45,505 bases of DNA. Source: JBDTMC01 sp039934475. Lineage in GTDB: Bacteria; Acidobacteriota; Terriglobia; Bryobacterales; Bryobacteraceae. Location of the stretch: contig JBDTMC010000004.1 of the NCBI GenBank assembly GCA_039934475.1, positions 1-45,505 on the forward strand, written 5' to 3'. Under the pieces are notes generated by a model that ran no database searches, was not told the DNA's origin, and worked only from the letters and a program-made list of their open reading frames with translations. The position numbers were made by a program, and so were the translations under genes. How positions within the stretch are numbered: the stretch's first letter is position 1; every line of letters starts with the position of its first letter. Positions 1 through 7,127 of the stretch are shown piece by piece.

Positions 1-593
1 GTCACGGTGACTTTGCTGTGTGGATCGCACCGCGCGCCATGCTCCACAGCGTTCATCAGCACTTCACGGAGAGCGGTTGCCATCTGCTCACGCTCAGCCG
101 GCGGCAGTTCGGTTTCCAACTCTCGATAGAACTGAACCACTCGATCGACGGTTGTGATGCGGCTGGCAATTCGTAGCGCGACCCAATGAGACACGGCGGA
201 CACAATTTCAATGTCATCTTCACAGGTGGCGCACTCGGCTGCCTCGCACACCATGTCCACCAGACTCACGGCTGAGACGGGTTTGTGAAAGAAAGCGAAG
301 GCGCGGGCTTGGAGCAAGTGGATCAGATCGTCGCGGTCGGCCGAGGGCGCCACCACAAGAATCCTGGTTGCCGGAGACAGCTCCTTATATCGGTCGAGGA
401 ACCGAAAAGCGGCAGAACCCGGAAGCTTCAACTCCACTACCATGACGTCTGGCTGCAAGGCGGACAAGCTTTCTACAATTTCATCCTCAGTGCCGGCGAA
501 ACTGATCTCGAAGGCTTTCCCTGCCAGTTCCTGGCGGAGGATTTGCGCTACCTCGGGGTCTGGCCCGGCAACAAGGATTTTCGAAAGAGTCAT
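1..593 (-). CDS. Degenerate receiver domain fused to RsbW-like HATPase (3' end cut by window edge)
   Basis: The reading frame starts at the ATG at 593 and runs off the window at position 1, giving about 197 residues. Residues 1-120 have the spacing of a response-regulator receiver: ILVAGPDPE at the first strand, VMVVELKLPG at the phosphorylation site and FFHKPVS at the conserved lysine. The residue at the phosphoacceptor position is Glu instead of Asp. The usual acidic pair after the first strand is Gly-Pro, and the switch Thr/Ser is Ala. Only the Lys is kept, so this is best read as a pseudo-receiver. The C-terminal part contains ALREVLMNAVEHG, the N-box of GHKL ATPases, closest to RsbW/SpoIIAB-type serine kinases. 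Such proteins act in the cytoplasm, often in partner-switching. The fold assignment is seen; the partner and output are unknown. No Shine-Dalgarno is visible before the ATG. Confidence 0.8.
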   Translation of the reverse strand, partial: MTLSKILVAGPDPEVAQILRQELAGKAFEISFAGTEDEIVESLSALQPDVMVVELKLPGSAAFRFLDRYKELSPATRILVVAPSADRDDLIHLLQARAFAFFHKPVSAVSLVDMVCEAAECATCEDDIEIVSAVSHWVALRIASRITTVDRVVQFYRELETELPPAEREQMATALREVLMNAVEHGARCDPHSKVTV

Positions 594-599
594 CGGGGG

Positions 600-605
600 G
601 TTATC
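600..605 (-). promoter_or_regulatory. Possible -10 element for the pseudo-receiver gene (leaderless)
   Basis: On the minus strand the hexamer GATAAC lies 6 nt before the ATG at 593, and the gap is a run of C with no ribosome-binding site. If used as a -10, transcription would start at or next to the A of the ATG. It matches the consensus at 4 of 6 bases, and no clear -35 was found. Confidence 0.3.
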
Positions 606-719
606 GGTTCAGCCAAGTTCTCATGTCGTCGTTGGAGGCGCGATCAACTCCAGGATGCGCATAGTCCTTTTGATTGTAGAGCACCCGGACCGGGCACGGA
701 CGCAGAGCGCATAACGTAA

Positions 720-755
720 GGCGAAAGAATTGGCGCTTCGCTGAAATTCTTTGCC
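720..755. other. Stem-loop in a 355-bp gene-free gap (594-948)
   Basis: An 11-bp stem is formed by GGC plus AAAGAATT (720-731, with G723 bulged) and AATTCTTTGCC (745-755). Its loop contains a second small GCG/CGC pairing. There is no T-run on either side, so it is not a clear intrinsic terminator. It lies downstream of the minus-strand gene at 949-1368 and upstream of the gene ending at 593. It could be a transcript-end or processing structure. I see no convincing gene, RNA or other repeat in the rest of 594-948. Confidence 0.4.
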
Positions 756-948
756 CGGATTTCACTTCTGCCGCTATTTGCGCTATTGCCACAGGGGCAG
801 CCCCAAAGGCCCAAGCGAAATTGACATGACGGGCATGGACAGCCTTTTCGGCGAACTTAGGTATCCGGAGCGCAGCTTTCCTTTCAAGTTCGCGACGGAA
901 GTGCGGATCACTCCGGACACGCTGCCGTCTCCCGCGCCGAAGGTAGCG

Positions 949-1368
949 TTACCTCACGTCAATGGCCCGGATGTGGCGCAGCTTTGTTTCGAGGCGGCTA
1001 ACCGAGCCCATGCGCGCCGAGCCTTCGCGACCGGTACTGGCCCAAGCCGCGAACTCCTGAAAGTAACAAATCGCCTGCTCATAGAGCCAGATGGAGCCCT
1101 CGCGATTCCATTCACGGAGGTCGTCGGCAACCTCCTCGCACAGACGCGCCGCGGCATCGGTGGCGTCCGCTTCCGGGCTGGGATCGCCACCCACACGCCG
1201 CAATAGCTTACGCGCGGCGTCGAAGCGGCGCTCTGCCACTGCGGCCTTCAGTTTGAGGAAATCGAGGTCAGTGGGCGCGCGTCCCAAACCTGGGACCAGC
1301 GGCTGGCGTGGTTCAGACCGCGGCTGTTCGAAAAACCACCGGAGAAGTTTCCAAGGGCGCTCTAACAT
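949..1368 (-). CDS. Small alpha-helical protein of unknown function
   Basis: This encodes 139 residues starting at the ATG at 1368, only 2 nt after the stop of the SDR gene, so the two are probably co-transcribed. The protein is rich in Ala, Arg and Leu, with amphipathic helical stretches (for example KLKAAVAERRFDAARKLL at about residues 40-57). There is no signal peptide, membrane segment or metal motif. The helical pattern with an aromatic cluster near residues 90-110 (WLYEQAICYFQEFAAW) suggests a TPR-like or helical-bundle fold. I do not recognise a family. The minus-strand frame is preferred over the overlapping plus-strand frames because of operon spacing and amino-acid composition. Confidence 0.6.
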   Translation of the reverse strand: MLERPWKLLRWFFEQPRSEPRQPLVPGLGRAPTDLDFLKLKAAVAERRFDAARKLLRRVGGDPSPEADATDAAARLCEEVADDLREWNREGSIWLYEQAICYFQEFAAWASTGREGSARMGSVSRLETKLRHIRAIDVR

Positions 1369-1370
1369 CG

Positions 1371-2132
1371 CTACACCATGAACATGCCGCCGTTGATCTC
1401 AATCGTCTGTCCGATGATGTTCCGTGCGGCGTTGGAGCACAGGAACAAGATGACATCCGCCATATCTTCATTGGTAGACAAACGTCCCTGGGGGGTCATC
1501 TTGACTACGTTACCGAGGATTTCGGCGTTGGAGAACTTCTCATGAAAGTAGTTATCCACGGTGCCGGGACTGATGGCATTGACGCGAACTCCCAGGGGCG
1601 CCAGTTCCTTGGCCCAACCCTTCGTGAATGCGGCGATCGCGGCCTTGGCGGAGGCGTAGATGGTGGCTCCGGGCCCGCCGCCGTTACGCGCGGCGATCGA
1701 ACTCAAATTGATCACGACTCCGTCACCCTTCGCAATCATGGATGGTACAACGGCCTGGGTGATGAGCAAAACACTTTTCACGTTCAAATTGTAAATTTCG
1801 TCGTAGAGTTCGGGCGTCGCCTCGAGTAGCTTGGCGCGCTTCACCAGAGACCCGGCGTTGTTCACAAGGATGTCCACGTTAGGGGCCATGGCGCGCAGCT
1901 CACCGATGAAAGCGGAGATGCCTTCGTCGGTCGTCAGATCGGCACCCAGAATATCGGCGCGCGCTCCGGCGCCGCGCACAGCCGCGGCCACCTCCTCCGC
2001 GCCGGGGCGGTGACTTCCATAGTGCAGCACCACACGTGCCGCGCCGTTCTTCGCCAAAGCTACGGCGGTGGCCGCGCCTATGCCGCGCGAAGCGCCCGTC
2101 ACCAGGGCTGTTCTACCTGCAAGTTCAGTCAT
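1371..2132 (-). CDS. Short-chain dehydrogenase/reductase (FabG-like SDR)
   Basis: A 253-residue classical SDR, the usual length for the family. The cofactor-binding motif GASRGIG is at 13-19, NNAG at 91-94, the catalytic Ser near 144-145, and Tyr159 and Lys163 form the YxxxK site. The Asp65 region (GADLTT) fits adenine binding. These enzymes are cytoplasmic NAD(P)H-dependent oxidoreductases acting on sugars, acyl-ACP or other alcohols; the substrate cannot be read from sequence. It lies 12 nt downstream of an ABC permease gene and is followed after 2 nt by a small unknown gene, so it is probably the third gene of a four-gene minus-strand operon. The link between an SDR and the permeases is contextual only. 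Confidence 0.9.
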   Translation of the reverse strand: MTELAGRTALVTGASRGIGAATAVALAKNGAARVVLHYGSHRPGAEEVAAAVRGAGARADILGADLTTDEGISAFIGELRAMAPNVDILVNNAGSLVKRAKLLEATPELYDEIYNLNVKSVLLITQAVVPSMIAKGDGVVINLSSIAARNGGGPGATIYASAKAAIAAFTKGWAKELAPLGVRVNAISPGTVDNYFHEKFSNAEILGNVVKMTPQGRLSTNEDMADVILFLCSNAARNIIGQTIEINGGMFMV

Positions 2133-2144
2133 CGTATTTCCAGT

Positions 2145-3305
2145 TTATCCGCGCAGGGCCGACAAGATCTCGCGACGCGCCGCGGAGCGCGCCGGGAAGA
2201 ATCCTCCAATTGCTCCCATCAACAGCGAAAAGGCGACGCCAATCATCATCAGCCGCGGAGTCACCTGGAACTGAAAGACGATCTCACTGAACGTCACGAT
2301 GCTGCCGATGCCGGTGGAAAAATTATTGAGAGGCAGAGCCAGCACAATGCCGAGCAGACCTCCCAGCAACGACAACATCAGAGATTCAAAAAGGAAGCTC
2401 ACCAATATCCCGTGGCGCGAAAAGCCGAGGACGCGCAGTGTACCGATCTCCGCTGACCGGCGGGCGACGGCCGCGAACATCGTGTTCATGGCGGCGAAAC
2501 TGCTGCCCACCGCCAGAACGATGGCCACCAGCGTTCCGATAAACCGCACGGGCGCGGCGGAACTCATCTGGCCTTCGTAGTAACTGCGCTCCAGAAGGGG
2601 AGTCACGGTAAGCGCACGGTCATTGGTCAAATCGTTGATCACGGCCTGCGCGGCTACTTCGTCCGTGGCACGAATCAGAACGCTGCTCAACGCCTCCGAA
2701 CGCCGGTATTCGGCGGCTACAAGATTCAGATCGCCAAGCATCTCGCTGTTCATCGCGGAGCGGCCGGCATCGAAGACTCCTACAACATCCCATTGGTTGC
2801 GTCCCACTTTCATCTTTCCGCCAACGTGAGCGGCCGGGTAGCGTGACGCGATGCCCTTGCCGACCACAATCTCGCGGCGGCCTTGCTGAAACATACGGCC
2901 CGAACTAATCTTCAGGTCCCGCATCGTCAACCCAATCGGCAGCAGTCCACGCAGATTGATGTTCATGCCGGCTGGATTCTCCTCGCTCACCAGATTCAGG
3001 CAGGTCACCATCTCCAGTGACGCCATGGGTTCGCCCGAAGCGGTTCGTGCGATACCGGCCTTAGCGCGCAATGTCTGATAGGATTCGCGATTGATGATGC
3101 TGGTGAGTTCGGAAGTAGCGCCGCGGCGCATAACCAGGACGTTGAGCGGATGTCCAGTTGCCTGGAAGGACGTGCGCAGGCCCTCCGCCAACGCCATCAC
3201 AGCCATCAACACGGCCACGGTTAGCCCGATGCCAAGAGCCGTCATGACAGTGGTGGTCCGCCGTACGGCGAGGTTTCGCAGATTATAGCTGAGTGGGATC
3301 GCCAT
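2145..3305 (-). CDS. ABC transporter permease, MacB/FtsX-type (second of pair)
   Basis: A 386-residue membrane protein. One transmembrane helix lies at about residues 20-42, a periplasmic core follows to about 270, and three helices lie at the C-terminus (about 265-295, 315-345, 350-378). This is the topology of MacB/LolCE/FtsX-type permeases. The FtsX motif region contains EIGTLRVLGFSRHGIL, the coupling-helix segment that contacts the ATPase. These proteins work by mechanotransmission on periplasmic substrates or lipoproteins and do not form a conventional channel. The gene starts 6 nt after the stop of the other permease and precedes the SDR gene by 12 nt. The two permeases have the same length, and no ATPase gene lies next to them in this window. 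Confidence 0.88.
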   Translation of the reverse strand: MAIPLSYNLRNLAVRRTTTVMTALGIGLTVAVLMAVMALAEGLRTSFQATGHPLNVLVMRRGATSELTSIINRESYQTLRAKAGIARTASGEPMASLEMVTCLNLVSEENPAGMNINLRGLLPIGLTMRDLKISSGRMFQQGRREIVVGKGIASRYPAAHVGGKMKVGRNQWDVVGVFDAGRSAMNSEMLGDLNLVAAEYRRSEALSSVLIRATDEVAAQAVINDLTNDRALTVTPLLERSYYEGQMSSAAPVRFIGTLVAIVLAVGSSFAAMNTMFAAVARRSAEIGTLRVLGFSRHGILVSFLFESLMLSLLGGLLGIVLALPLNNFSTGIGSIVTFSEIVFQFQVTPRLMMIGVAFSLLMGAIGGFFPARSAARREILSALRG

Positions 3306-3311
3306 GATGTT

Positions 3312-4472
3312 TTAATCCGTAAACCGCATCGCTTCCACAATGGAAAGGCGAGAGGCGCCAAGCGCCGGAATCACGCAACTCACGACGCCGATCAGCGCGC
3401 TGATGGCCAGGCACAGCACCGCCATGGAGGGCGTCAGGTGGACGTCTTTTAGATTGACGAAAATCGACGGCGCCTGCTTTAGCACGAGAAATATGGCGTT
3501 CGAGAATAGGAGCCCGAGGGCGCCCCCAGCGAGGGCGATCACGACCGATTCCGTAAGCAGGATGCCCATGATCGTACCCCTTGTGAAGCCGAGCGATTTC
3601 AGGATGCCGACTTCTTTCACGCGCTCGCGGACCGCCATCGCCATGGTGTTGGCCGACACCAGCATGACGGTAAACGTGAGCGCTGCCCCGATGCTGAGCA
3701 GGAACAGCTTCACGTTGCCAAGATAGCCGAGGAAGCTCATCTCAAAGGCGCGTTCGGTGTCGGTCTGCGTCTCATATTGGGAGTTGCGGAAGGCCTCGTC
3801 GACTTCCCGGGTGACTTGAGGAATCGCTTCCAGGCTCTCCGCGCGGATCACGAACATACTGGCAACGTCCTTGAAGCCAGGCTTGAGGCTCTCGCGCATG
3901 TACTCGTCGTGGAAGAACAGGTTTTCACTATCGCGTGGGCTGTGGTAAATCGCGCGCACCGTCAGGTCGAGGTTCACCGGAAAGATATCGCCGGCGATGG
4001 GGATGCGATCGCCGATCTTCAGATTAAGGCGATCGGCAAGAGGCGCGCCGATGATGCATCCCGTCCGATCTTGAAGAAACGCTTTCTTCTGCTCCTCCGG
4101 AACGTCAAACTCGGGATAGATTCTGAACATCTTTTCGGCTTCAATGGAGAATCGCGAAAACAGGTTCTTCATCTCGCGGCCGTCTTTGTAAGTGCCGCCA
4201 AAGTACTGGAAGACGGTGATCTCCTTCACGCCGGGCATGGTCTTGATCTTCTCCCGATAGGAGATGGGCATGATGTTGGTGATGGAGATGCGGTTGCGAA
4301 CGATGAGGCGCGGCGACTGACCGTCAGCCGGGTCACGCAAATAAAACTGATGATAAAGCGACATCAGCACGCCCAGCAGACAGAGGGACGTCGCAATGCT
4401 GAGCACGGTAAGGATACTGCGCCTACGGTTCCGCGTCGTGTTGCGAAGGACGAGCGGCAGGTGGCGGAACAT
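3312..4472 (-). CDS. ABC transporter permease, MacB/FtsX-type (first of pair)
   Basis: 386 residues with an N-terminal helix (about 18-40), a periplasmic domain, and three C-terminal helices. The segment EVGILKSLGFTRGTIM before the second helix of the C-terminal group is the FtsX-family coupling region. It is the promoter-proximal gene of the minus-strand group (permease, permease, SDR, small protein). Two separate permeases imply a heterodimer, as in LolC/LolE, rather than a MacB homodimer. No MacB-like ATPase domain is fused and none is encoded upstream, where a divergent gene starts at 4527, so the ATPase must be elsewhere. The divergent intergenic space of 54 nt must hold both promoters. 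Confidence 0.88.
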   Translation of the reverse strand: MFRHLPLVLRNTTRNRRRSILTVLSIATSLCLLGVLMSLYHQFYLRDPADGQSPRLIVRNRISITNIMPISYREKIKTMPGVKEITVFQYFGGTYKDGREMKNLFSRFSIEAEKMFRIYPEFDVPEEQKKAFLQDRTGCIIGAPLADRLNLKIGDRIPIAGDIFPVNLDLTVRAIYHSPRDSENLFFHDEYMRESLKPGFKDVASMFVIRAESLEAIPQVTREVDEAFRNSQYETQTDTERAFEMSFLGYLGNVKLFLLSIGAALTFTVMLVSANTMAMAVRERVKEVGILKSLGFTRGTIMGILLTESVVIALAGGALGLLFSNAIFLVLKQAPSIFVNLKDVHLTPSMAVLCLAISALIGVVSCVIPALGASRLSIVEAMRFTD

Positions 4473-4514
4473 ACCTTGAGCCTACCGCCTCACATGGGCC
4501 GGGTACAAACGGCA

Positions 4515-4520
4515 TATAAT
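4515..4520 (+). promoter_or_regulatory. Consensus -10 TATAAT, probable leaderless start for the mannonate dehydratase gene
   Basis: A perfect TATAAT ends 6 nt before the ATG at 4527, with no Shine-Dalgarno between them. At normal spacing the transcript would begin at the start codon itself. The -35 region (about 4492-4497) is not close to TTGACA. Confidence 0.55.
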
Positions 4521-4526
4521 CCCGCT

Positions 4527-5600
4527 ATGTCGCCTCTCAGCCGTCGTGGCTTTATCGGAATGGCCGCAGCCGCCGGTCTCCCTTTGCGCGCGGACCGTTA
4601 TCCGCTGGAGCCCCTTGCTCCTGGAATCAAGATCAGCCTCCAGATCCCTAATGACTTCAATGAAGAGGATCTGCAGTTCGCCACGCAGATCGGCGTAAAC
4701 TACGTCAGCATACCCACCTCTGGCGGCACCTACGACACGTTCGCATCGTTCAAGAAACGTGTGGAAGCCGCGGGCCTGAAGGTAGCCAACATTGGAAATT
4801 CCAATGTCCACAACATGCCTGAGGTGACGCTGAACCTTCCCGGACGAGACGCGAAGATCGAGGAGTACAAGCAATACCTTCGCAACCTGGGCCGCGCCGG
4901 AATCCGCTACACCACCTACGCTCATATGGGCAACGGAATCTGGAGTTCGGACCCTGAGACGACGCGCGGCAACTCCAAGGCGCGCGCGTTCCACCAGGAG
5001 ACGGCCAAGGGCTGGTGGATCGATAAGACATTCACACCACCATTGACGCACGGCCGCAAGTACTCCAAAGAAGAACTGTGGGAGAACTGGACTTACTTCA
5101 TCAAGCAAGTGGTTCCGGTGGCCGAAGAAGTGGGCGTGCGGATTGGTGTTCACCCGGACGACCCGCCAGTGCCGGAACTAGGCGGCATACCTCGCAACAT
5201 CTTTGGAAACTTCGATGGCTACGTGCGCGCCCTGGAGATCGCCAACAGCCCTAACGTCGGTGTGTGCCTTTGTTGCGGGACGTGGATGGAAGGCGGCAAG
5301 GGGATGGGCAAGGACGTTTTCGATGCCGCCCGTGCCTTCGCCAAGATGGGTAAGCTATGGAAGATCCACTTCCGCAATGTCACCGGCCCGGTCCCGAACT
5401 TCGTCGAAACGTTTGTAGACGACGGCTACACCGATATGAAGAAGCTGATGCGGACGCTGGTAGACGTGGACTACCGCGGGATTCTGATTGCCGACCATGT
5501 GCCGCAAATGGTGGGTGACCGGCACACGGGCTGGGCTTACAGCATCGGCTACATCCGGGCGCTGTACGAGATGGCGCGCGACGAGCGGCACAAAGGCTAG
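4527..5600 (+). CDS. Exported (Tat-type) D-mannonate dehydratase homologue
   Basis: 357 residues from the ATG at 4527. A longer in-frame extension reaches back to 3777 but only reads antisense through the permease gene. The N-terminus, with an Arg-Arg pair in SRRGFIGMAAAAG, looks like a Tat signal. The rest resembles UxuA, a TIM-barrel enzyme that dehydrates D-mannonate to 2-keto-3-deoxygluconate in hexuronate catabolism. Conserved landmarks are HPDDPP at 209-214, a CCGTW segment at 249-253, HFRNV at 281-285 and Asp323-His324 near the C-terminus. Length fits the family. A Tat-exported member is unusual because UxuA is normally cytoplasmic; it may act on an extracellular sugar acid or have another substrate. 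Its stop codon overlaps the convergent gene's stop in the shared tetramer CTAG. Confidence 0.8.
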   Translation: MSPLSRRGFIGMAAAAGLPLRADRYPLEPLAPGIKISLQIPNDFNEEDLQFATQIGVNYVSIPTSGGTYDTFASFKKRVEAAGLKVANIGNSNVHNMPEVTLNLPGRDAKIEEYKQYLRNLGRAGIRYTTYAHMGNGIWSSDPETTRGNSKARAFHQETAKGWWIDKTFTPPLTHGRKYSKEELWENWTYFIKQVVPVAEEVGVRIGVHPDDPPVPELGGIPRNIFGNFDGYVRALEIANSPNVGVCLCCGTWMEGGKGMGKDVFDAARAFAKMGKLWKIHFRNVTGPVPNFVETFVDDGYTDMKKLMRTLVDVDYRGILIADHVPQMVGDRHTGWAYSIGYIRALYEMARDERHKG

Positions 5601-6061
5601 TTCATCTTCGTGCTGTCGTCGAACTGAACGGTGACTCCCACCGCCTTGCCTGGCTCTATCTTAATTGGCGCAGGTGCAGGTGGCTCCTTCATGTACATGC
5701 CGAGTGAACTGCCCGAAGGCGGCGGTCCGGAGGTACCGTCGTAGGAACCATCGGGCGCATAGGCCACCGCGATATAGACGGGTGAAGTGGTGACATCCTC
5801 GATCTTGACAGTCTCCGACTTCGAAGTGGCGAATTTGGACAGGAACGGCATGCCCTCTCCCTTGACGAAGTCGGGAGAATCAAAGAGGAAAATGACGATC
5901 TGGTGTTTGTCGTCGACCGTGCCCGAGCCGGTGTAGTTGATTTTGATATTCAGAGTGCCTGCGGCAGGCTTAGCCTGGGCTTGCGCCTGTGGAGCCGCTA
6001 CCATCAAGCAAGCGGCCGCAGCTATTCCCAGTAACGCTCTATTTAAGCAGATATAGTTCAT
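5597..6061 (-). CDS. Small secreted protein of unknown function
   Basis: 154 residues. An N-terminal Sec signal (hydrophobic LLGIAAAACLMVAAP, then an AQA-type cleavage site near residue 29) precedes a beta-rich domain of about 120 residues. The segments LNIKINYTGSG, HQIVIFLFDSP and VYIAVAYAPDGSYDG suggest an immunoglobulin-like or cohesin-like beta sandwich. The C-terminal part is Pro-rich (KEPPAPAPIKIEPG). The start overlaps the end of the upstream gene (6039-7013) by 23 nt, so the two are likely co-expressed and both products exported. I do not recognise a named family. Confidence 0.75.
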   Translation of the reverse strand: MNYICLNRALLGIAAAACLMVAAPQAQAQAKPAAGTLNIKINYTGSGTVDDKHQIVIFLFDSPDFVKGEGMPFLSKFATSKSETVKIEDVTTSPVYIAVAYAPDGSYDGTSGPPPSGSSLGMYMKEPPAPAPIKIEPGKAVGVTVQFDDSTKMN

Positions 6062-7013
6062 AAGTCACTTTCCAAGTCATTTCCTTGCCGGGTTCCACGG
6101 CAATGTCGATATAGGGTTCGGGGCAAACCGTGGTCCGGATAGACCAGAAGTTCATCCTCGTCACGGGTTGATCGGAGGTAATTCGCACACCGGTGCCGGC
6201 GCCTCCATGTTCGATGTGGAGGTCATAATCAGATGGCGACTTGCCAAATCCTTCAATTTCGCTGAACACGCTCTCGCCCTGATCCAACTGCTTCAAATAC
6301 ACGAGATCGTTGCCTTTGATGGCAACCGCGTCTTTCAAATCACGCGTCGCCTTCGGCGCAAAGGCGAACTTCACGGACGTCGAAGGACCACTATACTTCC
6401 CGTCAAAGACGAAGAAGTTGTGGTTGTACTGCTGACTGGTGATCGTCTTAGTGCCCGTGTTCTTCAAGGAATGCTCCAAAACCATCACCGGTTTGCCGTT
6501 CTCAAGCCGCACTGTCTTCTTATATACGTACGCGTAGCCGTTTATGTTCTTCAATTCGTGCGTGAACTCAATCCAATTTTTGGCTTGGCGCTTGCTCCAA
6601 CGGCCGGGGTCCACGATGTCGTAGGTCTTGAACATCTGGTACGGCCCAGCGTCGGTGCGCGTCACCGCCCCCACACCAAGGCGAATAAAGGGTTCGCCGG
6701 GCTTCGCCTCTTCGTAACCCACGGAAGTGTCGCCCACCGAACGAAACTCCTCCACGGGGCCTAGAATCGCGTCGTGGATCTTCGGGTTGTAGTTCTCAAA
6801 CCACTTCCCGACGAATTCGTGATCTTTGTATTTCAGGCTGGCGATGACGCCGGTCCAGTCAAAACGAGTGGCCCGGTAATAGCCCTTGTCCGGGTCCGGC
6901 ACGTAAAACGTAGCTTGCACCTGACCATTAGAGATCTTGGCGTCTGGGAAATCCGCAGCTGGCAGCGAGCTGGCGGCAAGAAAAGCAAAAACGAAAAGAC
7001 GGGAGGGTCGCAC
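6039..7013 (-). CDS. Secreted aldose-epimerase-like (galactose mutarotase fold) protein
   Basis: 324 residues from a GTG at 7013. A signal peptide (RLFVFAFLAASSLPAA) is followed by a beta-rich domain. Features such as WTGVIASLKYKDHEF, the SLKNTG segment, and QQYNHNFFVFDG near the middle resemble proteins of the galactose mutarotase-like superfamily, where a His in an NHxxF context is often catalytic. The assignment to this fold is by pattern and is moderate. It is followed, with a 23-nt overlap, by the small secreted protein gene, and it diverges from the esterase-NUP fusion gene at 7128. The context of exported carbohydrate-related enzymes supports a role in sugar handling. Confidence 0.6.
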   Translation of the reverse strand: MRPSRLFVFAFLAASSLPAADFPDAKISNGQVQATFYVPDPDKGYYRATRFDWTGVIASLKYKDHEFVGKWFENYNPKIHDAILGPVEEFRSVGDTSVGYEEAKPGEPFIRLGVGAVTRTDAGPYQMFKTYDIVDPGRWSKRQAKNWIEFTHELKNINGYAYVYKKTVRLENGKPVMVLEHSLKNTGTKTITSQQYNHNFFVFDGKYSGPSTSVKFAFAPKATRDLKDAVAIKGNDLVYLKQLDQGESVFSEIEGFGKSPSDYDLHIEHGGAGTGVRITSDQPVTRMNFWSIRTTVCPEPYIDIAVEPGKEMTWKVTYELYLLK

Positions 7014-7019
7014 GCGTAC

Positions 7020-7025
7020 ACAATA
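7020..7025 (-). promoter_or_regulatory. Possible promoter for the secreted mutarotase-like gene
   Basis: On the minus strand TATTGT lies 6 nt before the GTG at 7013, and TTGGAC lies upstream with a spacer of about 16 nt. The GTG has no Shine-Dalgarno, so the transcript may be leaderless. Confidence 0.4.
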
Positions 7026-7127
7026 TCATGGAGCCGCAGGTGTCCAACCGAAAGAACACAGGGGCGCTGAAAAGGCCGAAGGTATTTTGCCTTGTTCCTG
7101 GATATGCGATCATTGTAAACCAAAAAC

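Noticed and set aside
751..1206. 151-residue plus-strand frame
   Set aside because: It overlaps the minus-strand 949-1368 gene, has no recognisable motif and has poor composition; the minus-strand gene fits the operon spacing.
3777..4526. Upstream in-frame extension of the mannonate dehydratase gene (607 residues in total)
   Set aside because: It is antisense to the FtsX-type permease, and the Tat signal and TATAAT box both point to the ATG at 4527.
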